The notes: generated from the letters alone by a model not told the origin. Counted from the first letter of the stretch, positions 1-9,441 are shown. The stretch is 64,000 bases of DNA from Chlorobiaceae bacterium (GCA_013334525.1 JAAXXK010000005.1:1-64000), one strand, 5' to 3'. Made by a program: numbers and translations.

Positions 1-258
1 TTCGAGTCGGGCCTGGAAGGCGAACTCGACCGAATCATCGTGGTTGCTGCCGGCAATGGCCTGAGAATCGAACGTGCCATGGCAAGGGGGCTCGGAAGCC
101 GTGAAGAGATCGAGAATCGGATGCGTTCGCAATGGCCCCAGGAGAAGCTGATCGAACGGGCCCATTACGTGATTTTCAACGACGGAACCATCGATGAGCT
201 CCGATCGCAAACTGAACAGGTCTACCAAAGCCTCCTGACCCTGATTCCCCGGGATTAA
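1..258 (+). CDS. coaE: Dephospho-CoA kinase, C-terminal part (truncated by window start)
   Basis: Open frame runs from base 1 (FESGLEGELDRIIVVAAG...); RSQWPQEKLIERAHYVIFNDG resembles the CoaE C-terminus. Confidence 0.8.
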   Translation, partial: FESGLEGELDRIIVVAAGNGLRIERAMARGLGSREEIENRMRSQWPQEKLIERAHYVIFNDGTIDELRSQTEQVYQSLLTLIPRD

Positions 259-380
259 GGGATACCTTTATAAAAAACACCATCAAAACATCATCCTTAC
301 CTCTTGAACCCCTTATGTCCTTTGGGTCCTTTACGTCCCTGTAGTCCTTTTCTTTGTCCCTTTGGTCCATGTAATTTTAG

Positions 381-1403
381 CTATGATATAGCCGACGCCA
401 GCAACGGCAGGGAGATTTTGTACCTGTAGGAGGTGTCGGCGTGCGAGTCGTGGAACTCTTCGTAACGGTGTGCGATACCGAATTCGGAGGCACGATCCGT
501 AAATCGCCGGAGAGCGAACTGAAGGTTGTATTCGTCCTGGGAACCGCAGTCGAGAAAGAGCAGGTTGAGTGAACCGAGAGCTTTACGGTACCGTTCATTT
601 TCGATCATGACCAGCGGATCGAACTGTCGCCAGAGCTCCCATATTTCAGGGATGAGCCGGCAGGTGCGCGTATCGAACGGCAGCTTCATGTTTTCAGGCG
701 CAGGCATGGCCGGATCCGGAGAGTAGGCTGCAGACATGGCCATCATGTCGAGCAGGGCGAACTCCCCCCTGGGTTTCTTGTCGAGCGATTCCCAGTTCAT
801 GAAAAAAGCCGAAAGGCTTCCTCCGTATTTCTCGAGGGTGCGAGCGGCGTTAGGGAAGTTCGGCCGGTAGCAGAGGTCGAAGTCCATGTCGCCGCTATGG
901 CATGCTACCGCCGAGAAGAGGCCGGGATGCCTCATGCCGAGCCGTATGGCGCCGAAACCGCCCGACGACTTGCCCGCGACGGCACGATGCCTGGCTTCCC
1001 GAAGCGTAGCGAAGCGGTTGTCGATCCAGGGGATCAGCTCTTCGGTCAGATAGGTTTCATAGAGGCCTGTGGCCGCAGAATCGACATACTGCGATCCACC
1101 GTAACGCGTCATGCAGTCCGGCAGCACCAGTATGGTTTCCGGCATGAGCCCCTGGCGGATCAGTGCGTCGGCGGTTTCCGGAACGGTCGGGCGACCGAAG
1201 CTGAAGTTCAGAAAACTCGTTCCGGTGGATGCGAACCCCGCAAGCAGGTAGATCACGGGAAAGCGTTTCGTGCCGTCATAGGAGGGTGGAAGGTATACCG
1301 GCACCCTTCTTGCTGCCGGATCTTCGAGTGCGTTGCCTTCCAGCGTGGAGCCGGGAACTGTTTCGAACACCACGTTCGGGAGGTCGGGCGGCTCAAGGCT
1401 CAT
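381..1403 (-). CDS. Putative esterase (alpha/beta hydrolase, esterase D-like)
   Basis: 340 aa; FPVIYLLAGFASTG, nucleophile region AVAGKSSGGFGAIRLGMRHPGLFSAVACHSG. Confidence 0.75.
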   Translation of the reverse strand: MSLEPPDLPNVVFETVPGSTLEGNALEDPAARRVPVYLPPSYDGTKRFPVIYLLAGFASTGTSFLNFSFGRPTVPETADALIRQGLMPETILVLPDCMTRYGGSQYVDSAATGLYETYLTEELIPWIDNRFATLREARHRAVAGKSSGGFGAIRLGMRHPGLFSAVACHSGDMDFDLCYRPNFPNAARTLEKYGGSLSAFFMNWESLDKKPRGEFALLDMMAMSAAYSPDPAMPAPENMKLPFDTRTCRLIPEIWELWRQFDPLVMIENERYRKALGSLNLLFLDCGSQDEYNLQFALRRFTDRASEFGIAHRYEEFHDSHADTSYRYKISLPLLASAIS

Positions 1404-2386
1404 ATGTTCTCCTGTATCATCTCTCTGTTTTTCTTCCTCTGTACGCTGCCCGAGATGAAAATGCTCACCTCATACAGTATGATCATCGGCACGGCGATGA
1501 CCAGCTGCGTGACCATGTCGGTCGATGGCGTTACGACAGCGGCTATTACAAGCATTGCGATAACGGCGTGGCGGCGATAGAAGCGCATGAACGCAGGAGT
1601 CAGCAACCCGATTTTTGACAGGATGTATGATATGAACGGCAGCTCGAACACGATTCCTGCCGTCAGGAGCGTGCCGAGGAAGAAGCTGATGTAATCCTGT
1701 ACTGAAATGTTGTTCTTGATGAGGGTGGAGCCGAACCCGGCAAAAAACTTCAGTGAAATCGGCAGCAGCACAAAGTAGCCGAAAGCGATACCGGTAAAAA
1801 AACAGATCGAGATGAAGAAGATGATGAACTTGCTCGCGTTTCGTTCCTTTTCATGCAGGCCGGGTTCGACGAATTTCCATATCTGCCAGACGAGAAAGGG
1901 GAACGAAAGAATGAGGGCTGCGAAAAGCACGGCCTGCAAATAGAGAGAAATCTGCCCGTAAGGCACGAGGTTCTGGAGCGAGAGGTTCGGGCCGCTCTGT
2001 TTCAGCGGGCCTATGAGCACGACGTTTACGAGGAAGTCCGCGTAATATGCGCAAATAAGGGTGGCTACCAGGAACGCTATGCCGCCCCTGACCAGACGCC
2101 AGCGGAACTCTTCGAGGTGGTCGATGAATGACATTCCCTGGCTTTCGCTACCCTCGGCAGCCGGTTCTTCCGTCCCATCCCTGCTATCGTCGTCAGCTAT
2201 GGTTTCGATGGCGGTTTCTGCTGGCCCGGAAATGAGGTTCCCCCCATCTTCTGTCGGCTCATCCGTGGAACCACTGATTTCCGCTTTTCCGCTCTCTTCA
2301 GAGGTCGGGATCATTTCGCTTCCGGTATCCGCACTAAGTCCGTTTTCGTCCTTCCGGGGTATTGATGAATCGCTTTCGTTGCTCAT
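1400..2386 (-). CDS. tatC: Sec-independent protein translocase TatC with acidic N-terminal extension
   Basis: MSFIDHLEEFRWRLVRGG...FLVWQIWKFVEPGLHEKERN typical of TatC; 4-bp overlap with downstream esterase. Confidence 0.93.
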   Translation of the reverse strand: MSNESDSSIPRKDENGLSADTGSEMIPTSEESGKAEISGSTDEPTEDGGNLISGPAETAIETIADDDSRDGTEEPAAEGSESQGMSFIDHLEEFRWRLVRGGIAFLVATLICAYYADFLVNVVLIGPLKQSGPNLSLQNLVPYGQISLYLQAVLFAALILSFPFLVWQIWKFVEPGLHEKERNASKFIIFFISICFFTGIAFGYFVLLPISLKFFAGFGSTLIKNNISVQDYISFFLGTLLTAGIVFELPFISYILSKIGLLTPAFMRFYRRHAVIAMLVIAAVVTPSTDMVTQLVIAVPMIILYEVSIFISGSVQRKKNREMIQENI

Positions 2387-2733
2387 GTGGAATTACTGGG
2401 CCGTTGTCGTGAAGGCAGCCAAGGTTTGAAAAAACTAAAGGAGGATGTCTGGGCGGGCGTGACCAGGCAGGTACAAAGAGCCCGTAATCCGTTTCATAGT
2501 AATAAAGATAGCCATTGCGCGCAAATGGTTTTTTGCCCTTGCCCGGGAGGCTTCCCGGTGGAGGGAACTTCCGGGCTCCCGGAGGGATTTTTATAATCAT
2601 GGAAATATCGATAACTTCTCACGATTTTGAACGTAAGCCGATCATGTCGGATAATCATAACTGCGGCTTCAATTAACTTTCACGTGCGCATTGCGCATCT
2701 GACAAGCTGAGCAGCCACTAAGCAACAGGACCT

Positions 2734-3708
2734 GTGGATATAAAAGAGGTTACCTCTTCCGTCACCGAAGAGCTGAAAGTTTTCCGGGAGCGCTACAAGA
2801 GTGTTTTACATTCAAGCAACAGCCTGGTTGACAAGGTCACCCGCTATGTCCTGAAGCAGCAGGGCAAGCAGATCCGCCCTTTGCTGGTGCTTCTGTCTGC
2901 CAAAGTTTGCGGGCAGGTGGTTGATGTATCCTACCGCGGGGCAATCATGATCGAGCTGCTTCATTCGGCAACGCTTATCCATGACGATGTCGTTGACGGC
3001 GCCGAAATGAGACGCGGCATCCCATCGATCAATGCCCTTTGGAAAAACAAGATATCGGTACTGATAGGAGACTACCTTCTATCGAAAGGGTTGCTCTATT
3101 CCCTTGAAAACAACGACTTCCAGTCGCTTCGCCTGGTTTCCGAGGCGGTCAGGAGAATGAGCGAGGGCGAGATTCTCCAGATCCAGAAAACAAGGAGCCT
3201 CGACATTACCGAGGAGGATTACATCAGCGTCATTGCCGACAAGACAGGCTCGCTGATCGCCACCTCCTGTGCCATCGGTGCTGCCAGCGCCACCTCATCC
3301 GAACAGGATATCGCCAGCCTGAAAAGTTACGGTGAATTTTTGGGCCTGGCGTTCCAGATAAGGGATGACCTCCTCGATTATACGGGGGACTCGAAAAAAA
3401 CAGGCAAGCAACTCGGCATCGATATCAAGGACAGGAAGATTACCCTGCCGCTCATATACGCCCTCCGGCACGCCGAGAAAGGAGAGCAGAACAAGATCAA
3501 GACGATCCTGAAAAGCTCGCGGAAGCGTTCGGTCAGGAGTCGCGAAGTGATCGATTTTGTCACGCAGAAGGGAGGGCTTGACTATGCGGCCTCTATTGCC
3601 GAAGGCTTTGCGGACAAGGCGCTTGAATCGATCAGCCATTTTCCTGACAATGAGGCCAAACGATCGCTGCAGCATCTTGTTGCTTTTGTGATGAAACGGC
3701 AACACTGA
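2734..3708 (+). CDS. Polyprenyl diphosphate synthase
   Basis: GTG start; LIHDDVVDGAEMRRG and FQIRDDLLDYTGD aspartate-rich motifs. Confidence 0.92.
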   Translation: MDIKEVTSSVTEELKVFRERYKSVLHSSNSLVDKVTRYVLKQQGKQIRPLLVLLSAKVCGQVVDVSYRGAIMIELLHSATLIHDDVVDGAEMRRGIPSINALWKNKISVLIGDYLLSKGLLYSLENNDFQSLRLVSEAVRRMSEGEILQIQKTRSLDITEEDYISVIADKTGSLIATSCAIGAASATSSEQDIASLKSYGEFLGLAFQIRDDLLDYTGDSKKTGKQLGIDIKDRKITLPLIYALRHAEKGEQNKIKTILKSSRKRSVRSREVIDFVTQKGGLDYAASIAEGFADKALESISHFPDNEAKRSLQHLVAFVMKRQH

Positions 3709-3756
3709 AGTGCTGATAATCGGTCATACAACCATGCACCATCTCTTATACCTGAA

Positions 3757-4491
3757 ATGAAGAAAAAAGTCTGGATCGGTGTCATTCTTGCCCTGATAGC
3801 CTTTGTAGCCGTTGATAAATTTCTGCTTCCCCTATATACATCGAGCGGACGTGAGGCTACCGTTCCGAATGTCAGGAACATGACCTACGACCAGGCCGAG
3901 CGCACTCTTGGAAATGCGCATCTCAAGGCAGTCAGGAGCTACAACGTGCGTTATCTGCCTGATGTCCCGGCCGATATGGTGATCGACCAGGTTCCTGCCG
4001 CAGCCTCTACGGTCAAGCCCGGTCGCAACGTCTACCTTGTACTCAACAGGAAAGACAAGCCGAGCTATGTCATTCCGGATCTTACCGGACGACCCGAGGA
4101 TGAGGCTCGCCAGGTTCTTGGACGGCTCGGCATGACCGTTGCGGGTGTACAGATCCGGGCTGTTTCAAAACCCGAAGAGGACGGAAGGGTGCTCAGCCAA
4201 TCGGTGCCGCCCAATGTGACGCTTGTGACCGGGAGTACCATTTCCCTTATCATTGGCAAACTCGAACAGGAGCCGGCAGGGATGAAACGTGTGGTGGTTC
4301 CGGATGTTCTCGGCATGTCCCTCGATCAGGCAAGGAGCATCATCATCCAGAACGGCCTCGCGGCAGGAAAGATCACGTATGAAAAGTCGGCACTTCTGGT
4401 GCCAAATACGGTCATCAGCCAGAAACCGGGGGCCAACTCATTTGCTCAGGCAGGCCAGACGGTAGAGATGACGGTGGCGACCGGCGAATAG
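3757..4491 (+). CDS. PASTA domain protein with N-terminal TM anchor (no kinase domain)
   Basis: Three PASTA-like repeats (VPNVRNMTYDQAERTL, IPDLTGRPEDEARQVL, VPDVLGMSLDQARSII). Confidence 0.85.
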   Translation: MKKKVWIGVILALIAFVAVDKFLLPLYTSSGREATVPNVRNMTYDQAERTLGNAHLKAVRSYNVRYLPDVPADMVIDQVPAAASTVKPGRNVYLVLNRKDKPSYVIPDLTGRPEDEARQVLGRLGMTVAGVQIRAVSKPEEDGRVLSQSVPPNVTLVTGSTISLIIGKLEQEPAGMKRVVVPDVLGMSLDQARSIIIQNGLAAGKITYEKSALLVPNTVISQKPGANSFAQAGQTVEMTVATGE

Positions 4492-4518
4492 GGGTTCAGG
4501 TCAGCTCGTCGATGAATT

Positions 4519-4686
4519 TCAGCGGTAGTTGGCTTTTTTATACTCTTCACGCATATCCTTGATGCCGGTTGTCCGGTCGTTTCCATCGCTGATCAGCCCG
4601 AAATATTCGAGAATGATCCTGACGACGAGCCAGAGCCCGGCAAAGAATATTTTGATGCTTGCTGCAAGCGTACTGAACAGTTTCAT
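4519..4686 (-). CDS. Small (55 aa) hypothetical protein with one hydrophobic segment
   Basis: Manual reverse-strand translation MKLFSTLAASIKIFFAGLWLVVRIILEYFGLISDGNDRTTGIKDMREEYKKANYR; below the ORF track size cutoff; sits directly before a hairpin terminator region. Confidence 0.5.
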   Translation of the reverse strand: MKLFSTLAASIKIFFAGLWLVVRIILEYFGLISDGNDRTTGIKDMREEYKKANYR

Positions 4687-4754
4687 CCGTGTACCTGGAA
4701 TTGCGGGAGCTGACAGGGAGGTGACAGCAGGCCGTTTACTGAAAATGTGAATAT

Positions 4755-4784
4755 AAAAAAAGCCATCGTTGAATGGCTTTTTTT
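4755..4784. terminator. Intrinsic (bidirectional-looking) terminator
   Basis: AAAAAAGCCATcgttgAATGGCTTTTTT. Confidence 0.8.
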
Positions 4785-4809
4785 ATTGGTGTCAAGGTAT
4801 GTAACCTGA

Positions 4810-5148
4810 TTATTTCCTTATCTGTTTCTCTGCTTCATTCCAGTGCTCATCGTGACTGCCGTCTGGCCTGCCCTGCTCTTCCCAGAGAAAATAGGCGGTG
4901 ACCCTGATATGTTCCTCGATATGCTCTGGAGCCGGTGCCTCGGCAGATTTTTTGGATTTGCCGCTTTTCTTCTCAGGTTTCTTCTCGGCTACTACCTTTT
5001 TCTTTTCTGCTTTTGGCTTCTCGGCCTTTACTTCCTCGGTTTTTGGCGCCGTATTCACCGTAGTTTCAGCTTCAGCAACAGTTTTCTTTGCTGCCTTTTT
5101 CTTCGACGCTTTTTCAGCGCTCTCTTTCTCTGTTGTTTTTTTTGGCAT
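4810..5148 (-). CDS. Lys/Ala/Glu-rich protein with C-terminal DUF2934-like domain
   Basis: N-terminal KKAAKKTVAEAE... tail; C-terminal IRVTAYFLWEEQGRPDGSHDEHWNEAEKQI resembles DUF2934. Confidence 0.75.
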   Translation of the reverse strand: MPKKTTEKESAEKASKKKAAKKTVAEAETTVNTAPKTEEVKAEKPKAEKKKVVAEKKPEKKSGKSKKSAEAPAPEHIEEHIRVTAYFLWEEQGRPDGSHDEHWNEAEKQIRK

Positions 5149-5294
5149 GGTGTTCGAGGGCTTCGGTAGATGGACAGATATTACTCAACTTCGTTATTTA
5201 AAGATAATGATTATCCGGGTGTATGTACAAGTCCCTGGCAATAATTTTCCTTCATGTAACATGGTACTCCGATATGTGGCTGTGACCTGGGAAC

Positions 5295-6326
5295 TCATTT
5301 CCTGATGAACTTCCCGAGTATGGCGGGAAATGAGATCATGGCCAGGATGGTCAGTCCCTGAAGCATCATGAAGATATCTTTCGGAACCAGGGTGTTTACG
5401 GCAAGTCCTCCGTAATCGAGCCAGGCGAACAGCAGTGCGGAAAAAACGATCCAGGCCGGATGTGCGCCGGCCAGAAGGGCGACGGCGATTCCCATGAATC
5501 CAGCACCTGATGTAAGCCCCGTTTCAAACCAGTGTTTGTAGCCGAGCACGAGGTTGGCGGCTCCGAGCCCGGCCAGCGCCCCTCCCATCGCCATTGCCGA
5601 CAGGGTATGGGTATCGGTGTTGATTCCAGCATGGCGGGCGGCTTCAGGGCTCAGCCCGACCGCGATCATGTCGAAACCGTATCTCGAACCGTAGAGCAGA
5701 ATCGCCGAACCGGCAGTTGCGCATATGGCCAGCAGTACCGACAGGTTTGCGGGGGAGTGCCAGGAGAGCCCGAAAAGGGCGTCGAGGCCCGGCAGGTGGC
5801 TCCCCTCGGCGACCAGCGGAGTGTGGACGGTTGAGGGGACGGCGAAGCGGGTGGTCATCAGGTAGCCGGTGATGCCAAGGGCTATGAAGTTGAGCATGAT
5901 GCTCGAAATCACTTCGTTGACGCCATGGCGGACCTTCAGCAAGCCTGCAATAAGGGCCCAGAAGCTTCCTGCCGCCATGGCCGAAAGGAGTACGGCGGGC
6001 AGGGCTATGATTGCCGGAGTTTCCTGTGGAAGGCTTATGCCGCAGAGGGCTGCGGCGAACGATCCCATGAGCAGCTGGCCCTCTGCACCGATGTTGAAGA
6101 GCCTTACCCTGAAGGGCAGTGCGACGGCAAGTCCGGTGAATACAAGGGTAGTTGCCCTGAAGATCACCTGGCCTGTGCCGTAGCCCGATGCGAAGGTGGA
6201 GCGGAACATTTTCGAGTAGACCTCGAGCGGGCTGCTTCCCGTGGCTGCGATGATGAGGCTGCCGGCCGCGAGGGCCAGCAGTACCGACAGGGTCGGGACA
6301 AACGGCTGGATGCTTTTTCGGTTCAT
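5295..6326 (-). CDS. ABC transporter permease, BMP-type nucleoside/simple sugar family (YufP-like)
   Basis: 343 aa multi-TM; PFRVRLFNIGAEGQLLMGSFAA, RHGVNEVISSIMLNFIALGI. Confidence 0.85.
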   Translation of the reverse strand: MNRKSIQPFVPTLSVLLALAAGSLIIAATGSSPLEVYSKMFRSTFASGYGTGQVIFRATTLVFTGLAVALPFRVRLFNIGAEGQLLMGSFAAALCGISLPQETPAIIALPAVLLSAMAAGSFWALIAGLLKVRHGVNEVISSIMLNFIALGITGYLMTTRFAVPSTVHTPLVAEGSHLPGLDALFGLSWHSPANLSVLLAICATAGSAILLYGSRYGFDMIAVGLSPEAARHAGINTDTHTLSAMAMGGALAGLGAANLVLGYKHWFETGLTSGAGFMGIAVALLAGAHPAWIVFSALLFAWLDYGGLAVNTLVPKDIFMMLQGLTILAMISFPAILGKFIRK

Positions 6327-6340
6327 TGGGCGCCGGTGTT

Positions 6341-7876
6341 TCAGGTGATGTGCAGGCCGATCTCATTTTCGAGGCCTGAGGCCTCTTCACGTCCCCTCCT
6401 GACGGCATCCTCATTGAACTCGTGGCGTATCGACCCCTTGTAAAGGCAGCCGATCCTGGTGGAGAGGGAGATGACCTCCTCCAGTTCGGAAGAGATCAGC
6501 AGTATGGCAAGGCCGTTTCTGCGGGCGTCGATAATCCTGCGGTGAATCAGTTCGATGGCTCCGATATCGACACCGCGCGTCGGTTGGGCAAGCACGAGGA
6601 GTTTCAGCCCGGGCCTTTCCATCTCACGAGCCAGCACGATTTTTTGCTGGTTTCCGCCCGAGAGGGAGGCTATGGCAGGATTGTCTCCGGAGCTGCACCT
6701 GATGTCGTAACGATCGATCATCACTCCGGCGTTGCGGTGGATCTTGTCGTGGTCGAACCCGATTCCCCGATGGAAACCCCGTTCGCGGTGCCGGCCGAAG
6801 ATAAGGTTCTCCTCTATGCCGTATTCCGGTACAATGGCCGACTTCAGGCGATCTTCCGGGATCATCGACACCCCCAATCCGGCTATGGCCGCAGGGCTCA
6901 TGCCGAGCATGGGATGGCCGCCGAGCGTGATCGACCCGCCGACTGTGGCGTGACGGTCGAAGGTGCCCCACAGGAGCGAAAGCAGTTCGCTCTGCCCGTT
7001 GCCCTCAACACCCGCGATGCCGTAGATCTCCCCTTCATGTACCTTCAGTCCCAGCTCATGGAGCTTCCTGCTTCCGTCAGCGGCAACGTAATCAAGACGC
7101 TCGATACACAACACAGGGCGGCCTGGAACCTGTTGCGGATTATCGATTTTCAGGAGCACGTTTCGTCCGACCATCATCCGGGCAAGCTCCTCCTTGGTTG
7201 CCGAAGCCGTTGGAATCGTACCGACGAGCGCACCCTTTCGCATGACACTTACGCTGTCCGAAACGGCGAGCACCTCATCGAGCTTGTGAGTGATGAGCAG
7301 GATGGTTCGCCCTTCGGCCGCCAGCGATCGCAGTGTGGCGAACAGTTTCACGGTTTCCGGCGGTGACAGCACTGCGGTCGGCTCGTCGAGGATGAGTATC
7401 CGGGCCTGGCGATAGAGCAGCTTGAGGATCTCCACGCGCTGCTGCTCGCCGACCGACAGGGTAGAGACCAGGGCGCACGGATCGATCTCAAGCCCATGGC
7501 GGACGCCAAGCTCCCTGATCTCCTGTTCGAGGCGTTTGAAGGGGAGGGTGAACCGGCTCCGCTCCCTTCCGAGGATGATGTTCTCGGTGACCGTCAGGGT
7601 AGGCACCAGCATGAAGTGCTGATGAACCATTCCTATTCCTGCTTCGATGGCCTGACGTGCAGAGGTGAATACAACCACTTTTCCATCGATCTCGATAGTA
7701 CCGGAGTCAGGACGCAGAAGACCGTAAAGGATGTTCGACAGGGTGCTTTTTCCTGCGCCGTTTTCACCGACAAGGCCGTGGATGGAGCCCGCCCGCACCG
7801 AGAGGCTGACGTTGTCGTTGGCTTTGAGCTGGCCGAACTGCCTGTTGATGCCGGAAAGGCGGATCGCGTCTGCCAT
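6341..7876 (-). CDS. ABC transporter ATP-binding protein, duplicated ATPase (YufO/ribose-type)
   Basis: VGENGAGKSTLSNILYG Walker A, LSVGEQQRVEILKLL and LSGGNQQKIVLAREM signatures. Confidence 0.92.
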   Translation of the reverse strand: MADAIRLSGINRQFGQLKANDNVSLSVRAGSIHGLVGENGAGKSTLSNILYGLLRPDSGTIEIDGKVVVFTSARQAIEAGIGMVHQHFMLVPTLTVTENIILGRERSRFTLPFKRLEQEIRELGVRHGLEIDPCALVSTLSVGEQQRVEILKLLYRQARILILDEPTAVLSPPETVKLFATLRSLAAEGRTILLITHKLDEVLAVSDSVSVMRKGALVGTIPTASATKEELARMMVGRNVLLKIDNPQQVPGRPVLCIERLDYVAADGSRKLHELGLKVHEGEIYGIAGVEGNGQSELLSLLWGTFDRHATVGGSITLGGHPMLGMSPAAIAGLGVSMIPEDRLKSAIVPEYGIEENLIFGRHRERGFHRGIGFDHDKIHRNAGVMIDRYDIRCSSGDNPAIASLSGGNQQKIVLAREMERPGLKLLVLAQPTRGVDIGAIELIHRRIIDARRNGLAILLISSELEEVISLSTRIGCLYKGSIRHEFNEDAVRRGREEASGLENEIGLHIT

Positions 7877-7882
7877 GGTCGC

Positions 7883-8839
7883 CTATATCCAGCTTATGAC
7901 CGTTTTGATAGCTTCCTTGCTGTCGAGGGCAACCCGGTAGGCAAGTTCGTACTGGCTGAGCGGAAAGACGTTGGTGAAGAACTTTTCGGTATCGAGCTCA
8001 TCACGGTCGAGCAGATCCCTGGCGGCTTCAAGATGCCTCGGTGCGGTGATATTCGAGCAGATAACCATCGGCTCCTTGTGCTGGATCAGCCGGTAGTCGT
8101 AACCAAGAATGTCGTAGCTGCCCATCAGGAGCACCCTGGCCTGGGGCTTCATGAGGCGGATGGCCTTTTCCACCATCAGGATGCGCCCTGTGGTCTCGAT
8201 CACCAGGTCGTAGCGGTCATTGAAATCAGCGGTGAAGTCAACCATTTCGATGGCGATGTTTTCCGCATGGGAAAGCTGGCCACGTAGCGGGAAGTTCTCC
8301 AGGGCATCGACCTGCCGGATTCCTTTTAGATGAAGGTATTCCGACACCATGAGCCCCACCGAACCAAGGCCGAGGACGAGCACCCGCATCGACGGATCCA
8401 GGCGGACTTTTTCCATTGCGCTGATCACATAGGCTACAAGCCCGGTAAGCAGGTCCCTATGGATTGGTTCCCGTCCGAGGGGGAGCACGTTTTCCTGCGA
8501 TGTAGGCACCACTTCGGCATGGCAGCCTGAATAGGGGTCGATGCCGATCCACCGGTCCGCTTTGAAGGCATAGACGAAATCGCCCTCCTTCACCCCGGTG
8601 ACCTTCGGTCCTGTCTTCAGGACCTGGCCGATGGTTTCGCTGCCGGTCATTACCGGGTAGGCGAGTACCTTGCTCGATACGGGTTTGTTGGTCAGCAACA
8701 GCCGGTCAAGACCCGGAGTGATGGTGCTGGCAATGGTCCTTACCAGGATATCGTGCGGGTTGTCGGCAAGGTAACGTACGGACTGGAGCTTGAGTTTGTT
8801 CGCCTTGAGGAGGACTAAAGCCTGTGCTTCTCCCTGCAT
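7883..8839 (-). CDS. bchC: MDR/ADH-superfamily dehydrogenase, probable 3-hydroxyethyl bacteriochlorophyllide a dehydrogenase (BchC-like)
   Basis: ITPGLDRLLLTNKPVSSKVLAYPVMTGSETIGQVLKTGP, Rossmann VLVLGLGSVGLMVSEYL, no GHE zinc motif; general pattern matches BchC. Confidence 0.55.
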   Translation of the reverse strand: MQGEAQALVLLKANKLKLQSVRYLADNPHDILVRTIASTITPGLDRLLLTNKPVSSKVLAYPVMTGSETIGQVLKTGPKVTGVKEGDFVYAFKADRWIGIDPYSGCHAEVVPTSQENVLPLGREPIHRDLLTGLVAYVISAMEKVRLDPSMRVLVLGLGSVGLMVSEYLHLKGIRQVDALENFPLRGQLSHAENIAIEMVDFTADFNDRYDLVIETTGRILMVEKAIRLMKPQARVLLMGSYDILGYDYRLIQHKEPMVICSNITAPRHLEAARDLLDRDELDTEKFFTNVFPLSQYELAYRVALDSKEAIKTVISWI

Positions 8840-8866
8840 GGTCGGTCAGTTGCGTTTAATGGTTTG

Positions 8867-9244
8867 TTACACGTTCAGGACGGCGCTGAGGAGCCAGCCC
8901 ACAAAGCTGATGCAGAGGGAGCCAAGCATGGCCCACCAGAAACTTTCGACTGCAAAACCGTCGACAAGCATCGCTGAAAGCTGCAGCAACAGGGCATTGA
9001 TCACCAGCATGAAGAGGCCGAGCGTCACGATCAGGAACGGTATGGAAAAAAAGATCAGCACCGGCCTGAGCAGGGTGTTGATCAGCCCAAGCACCAGCGC
9101 CACGACGAGCGCCGCGGTGAAGCTTTTGATCGAAATGCCGGGCAACACGTGGGCGGTCACATAGACGGCCGTAGCATTGATGATCCAGTACAACAATAAT
9201 CTGAGCATGGTCATATTCCTCCTGACGTTAAACAAAATATACAA
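8867..9244 (-). CDS. Phage-holin-4-like / YvlD-type membrane protein
   Basis: NATAVYVTAHVLPGISIKSFTAALVVALVLGLINTLLRPVLIFFSIPFLIVTLGLF. Confidence 0.85.
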   Translation of the reverse strand: MYILFNVRRNMTMLRLLLYWIINATAVYVTAHVLPGISIKSFTAALVVALVLGLINTLLRPVLIFFSIPFLIVTLGLFMLVINALLLQLSAMLVDGFAVESFWWAMLGSLCISFVGWLLSAVLNV

Positions 9245-9424
9245 TCATCGTAGTGCAGATCTTCCTGTTCAACTCAAATGTATAACATTTCATCAAAAAA
9301 TGGCTTGTCGATAAATCCACAGCGGGCAACCTGTTGATTGTTGAGCCGATGAGATCGAAATATCGAATGGAGAGCGTTGTATGTCGTCGGGAGTAAATGT
9401 GAATGCTTTGCTTTCTTGACTGTA

Positions 9425-9441
9425 TATACTTCTGAAGTATA
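9425..9441. promoter_or_regulatory. Perfect palindrome upstream of the two-partner secretion operon
   Basis: TATACTTC-T-GAAGTATA. Confidence 0.4.

Noticed and set aside
2334-2600. 88-aa minus-strand ORF upstream of tatC
   Set aside because: Pro/Lys-rich translation of the GC-rich hairpin region overlapping the tatC start
6422-7366. 314-aa plus-strand ORF antisense to the ABC ATPase
   Set aside because: The minus-strand ORF carries Walker and signature motifs; the plus ORF has none
8867-9244. Prophage holin
   Set aside because: The YvlD/phage-holin-4 family is common as a chromosomal membrane protein; no other phage genes nearby
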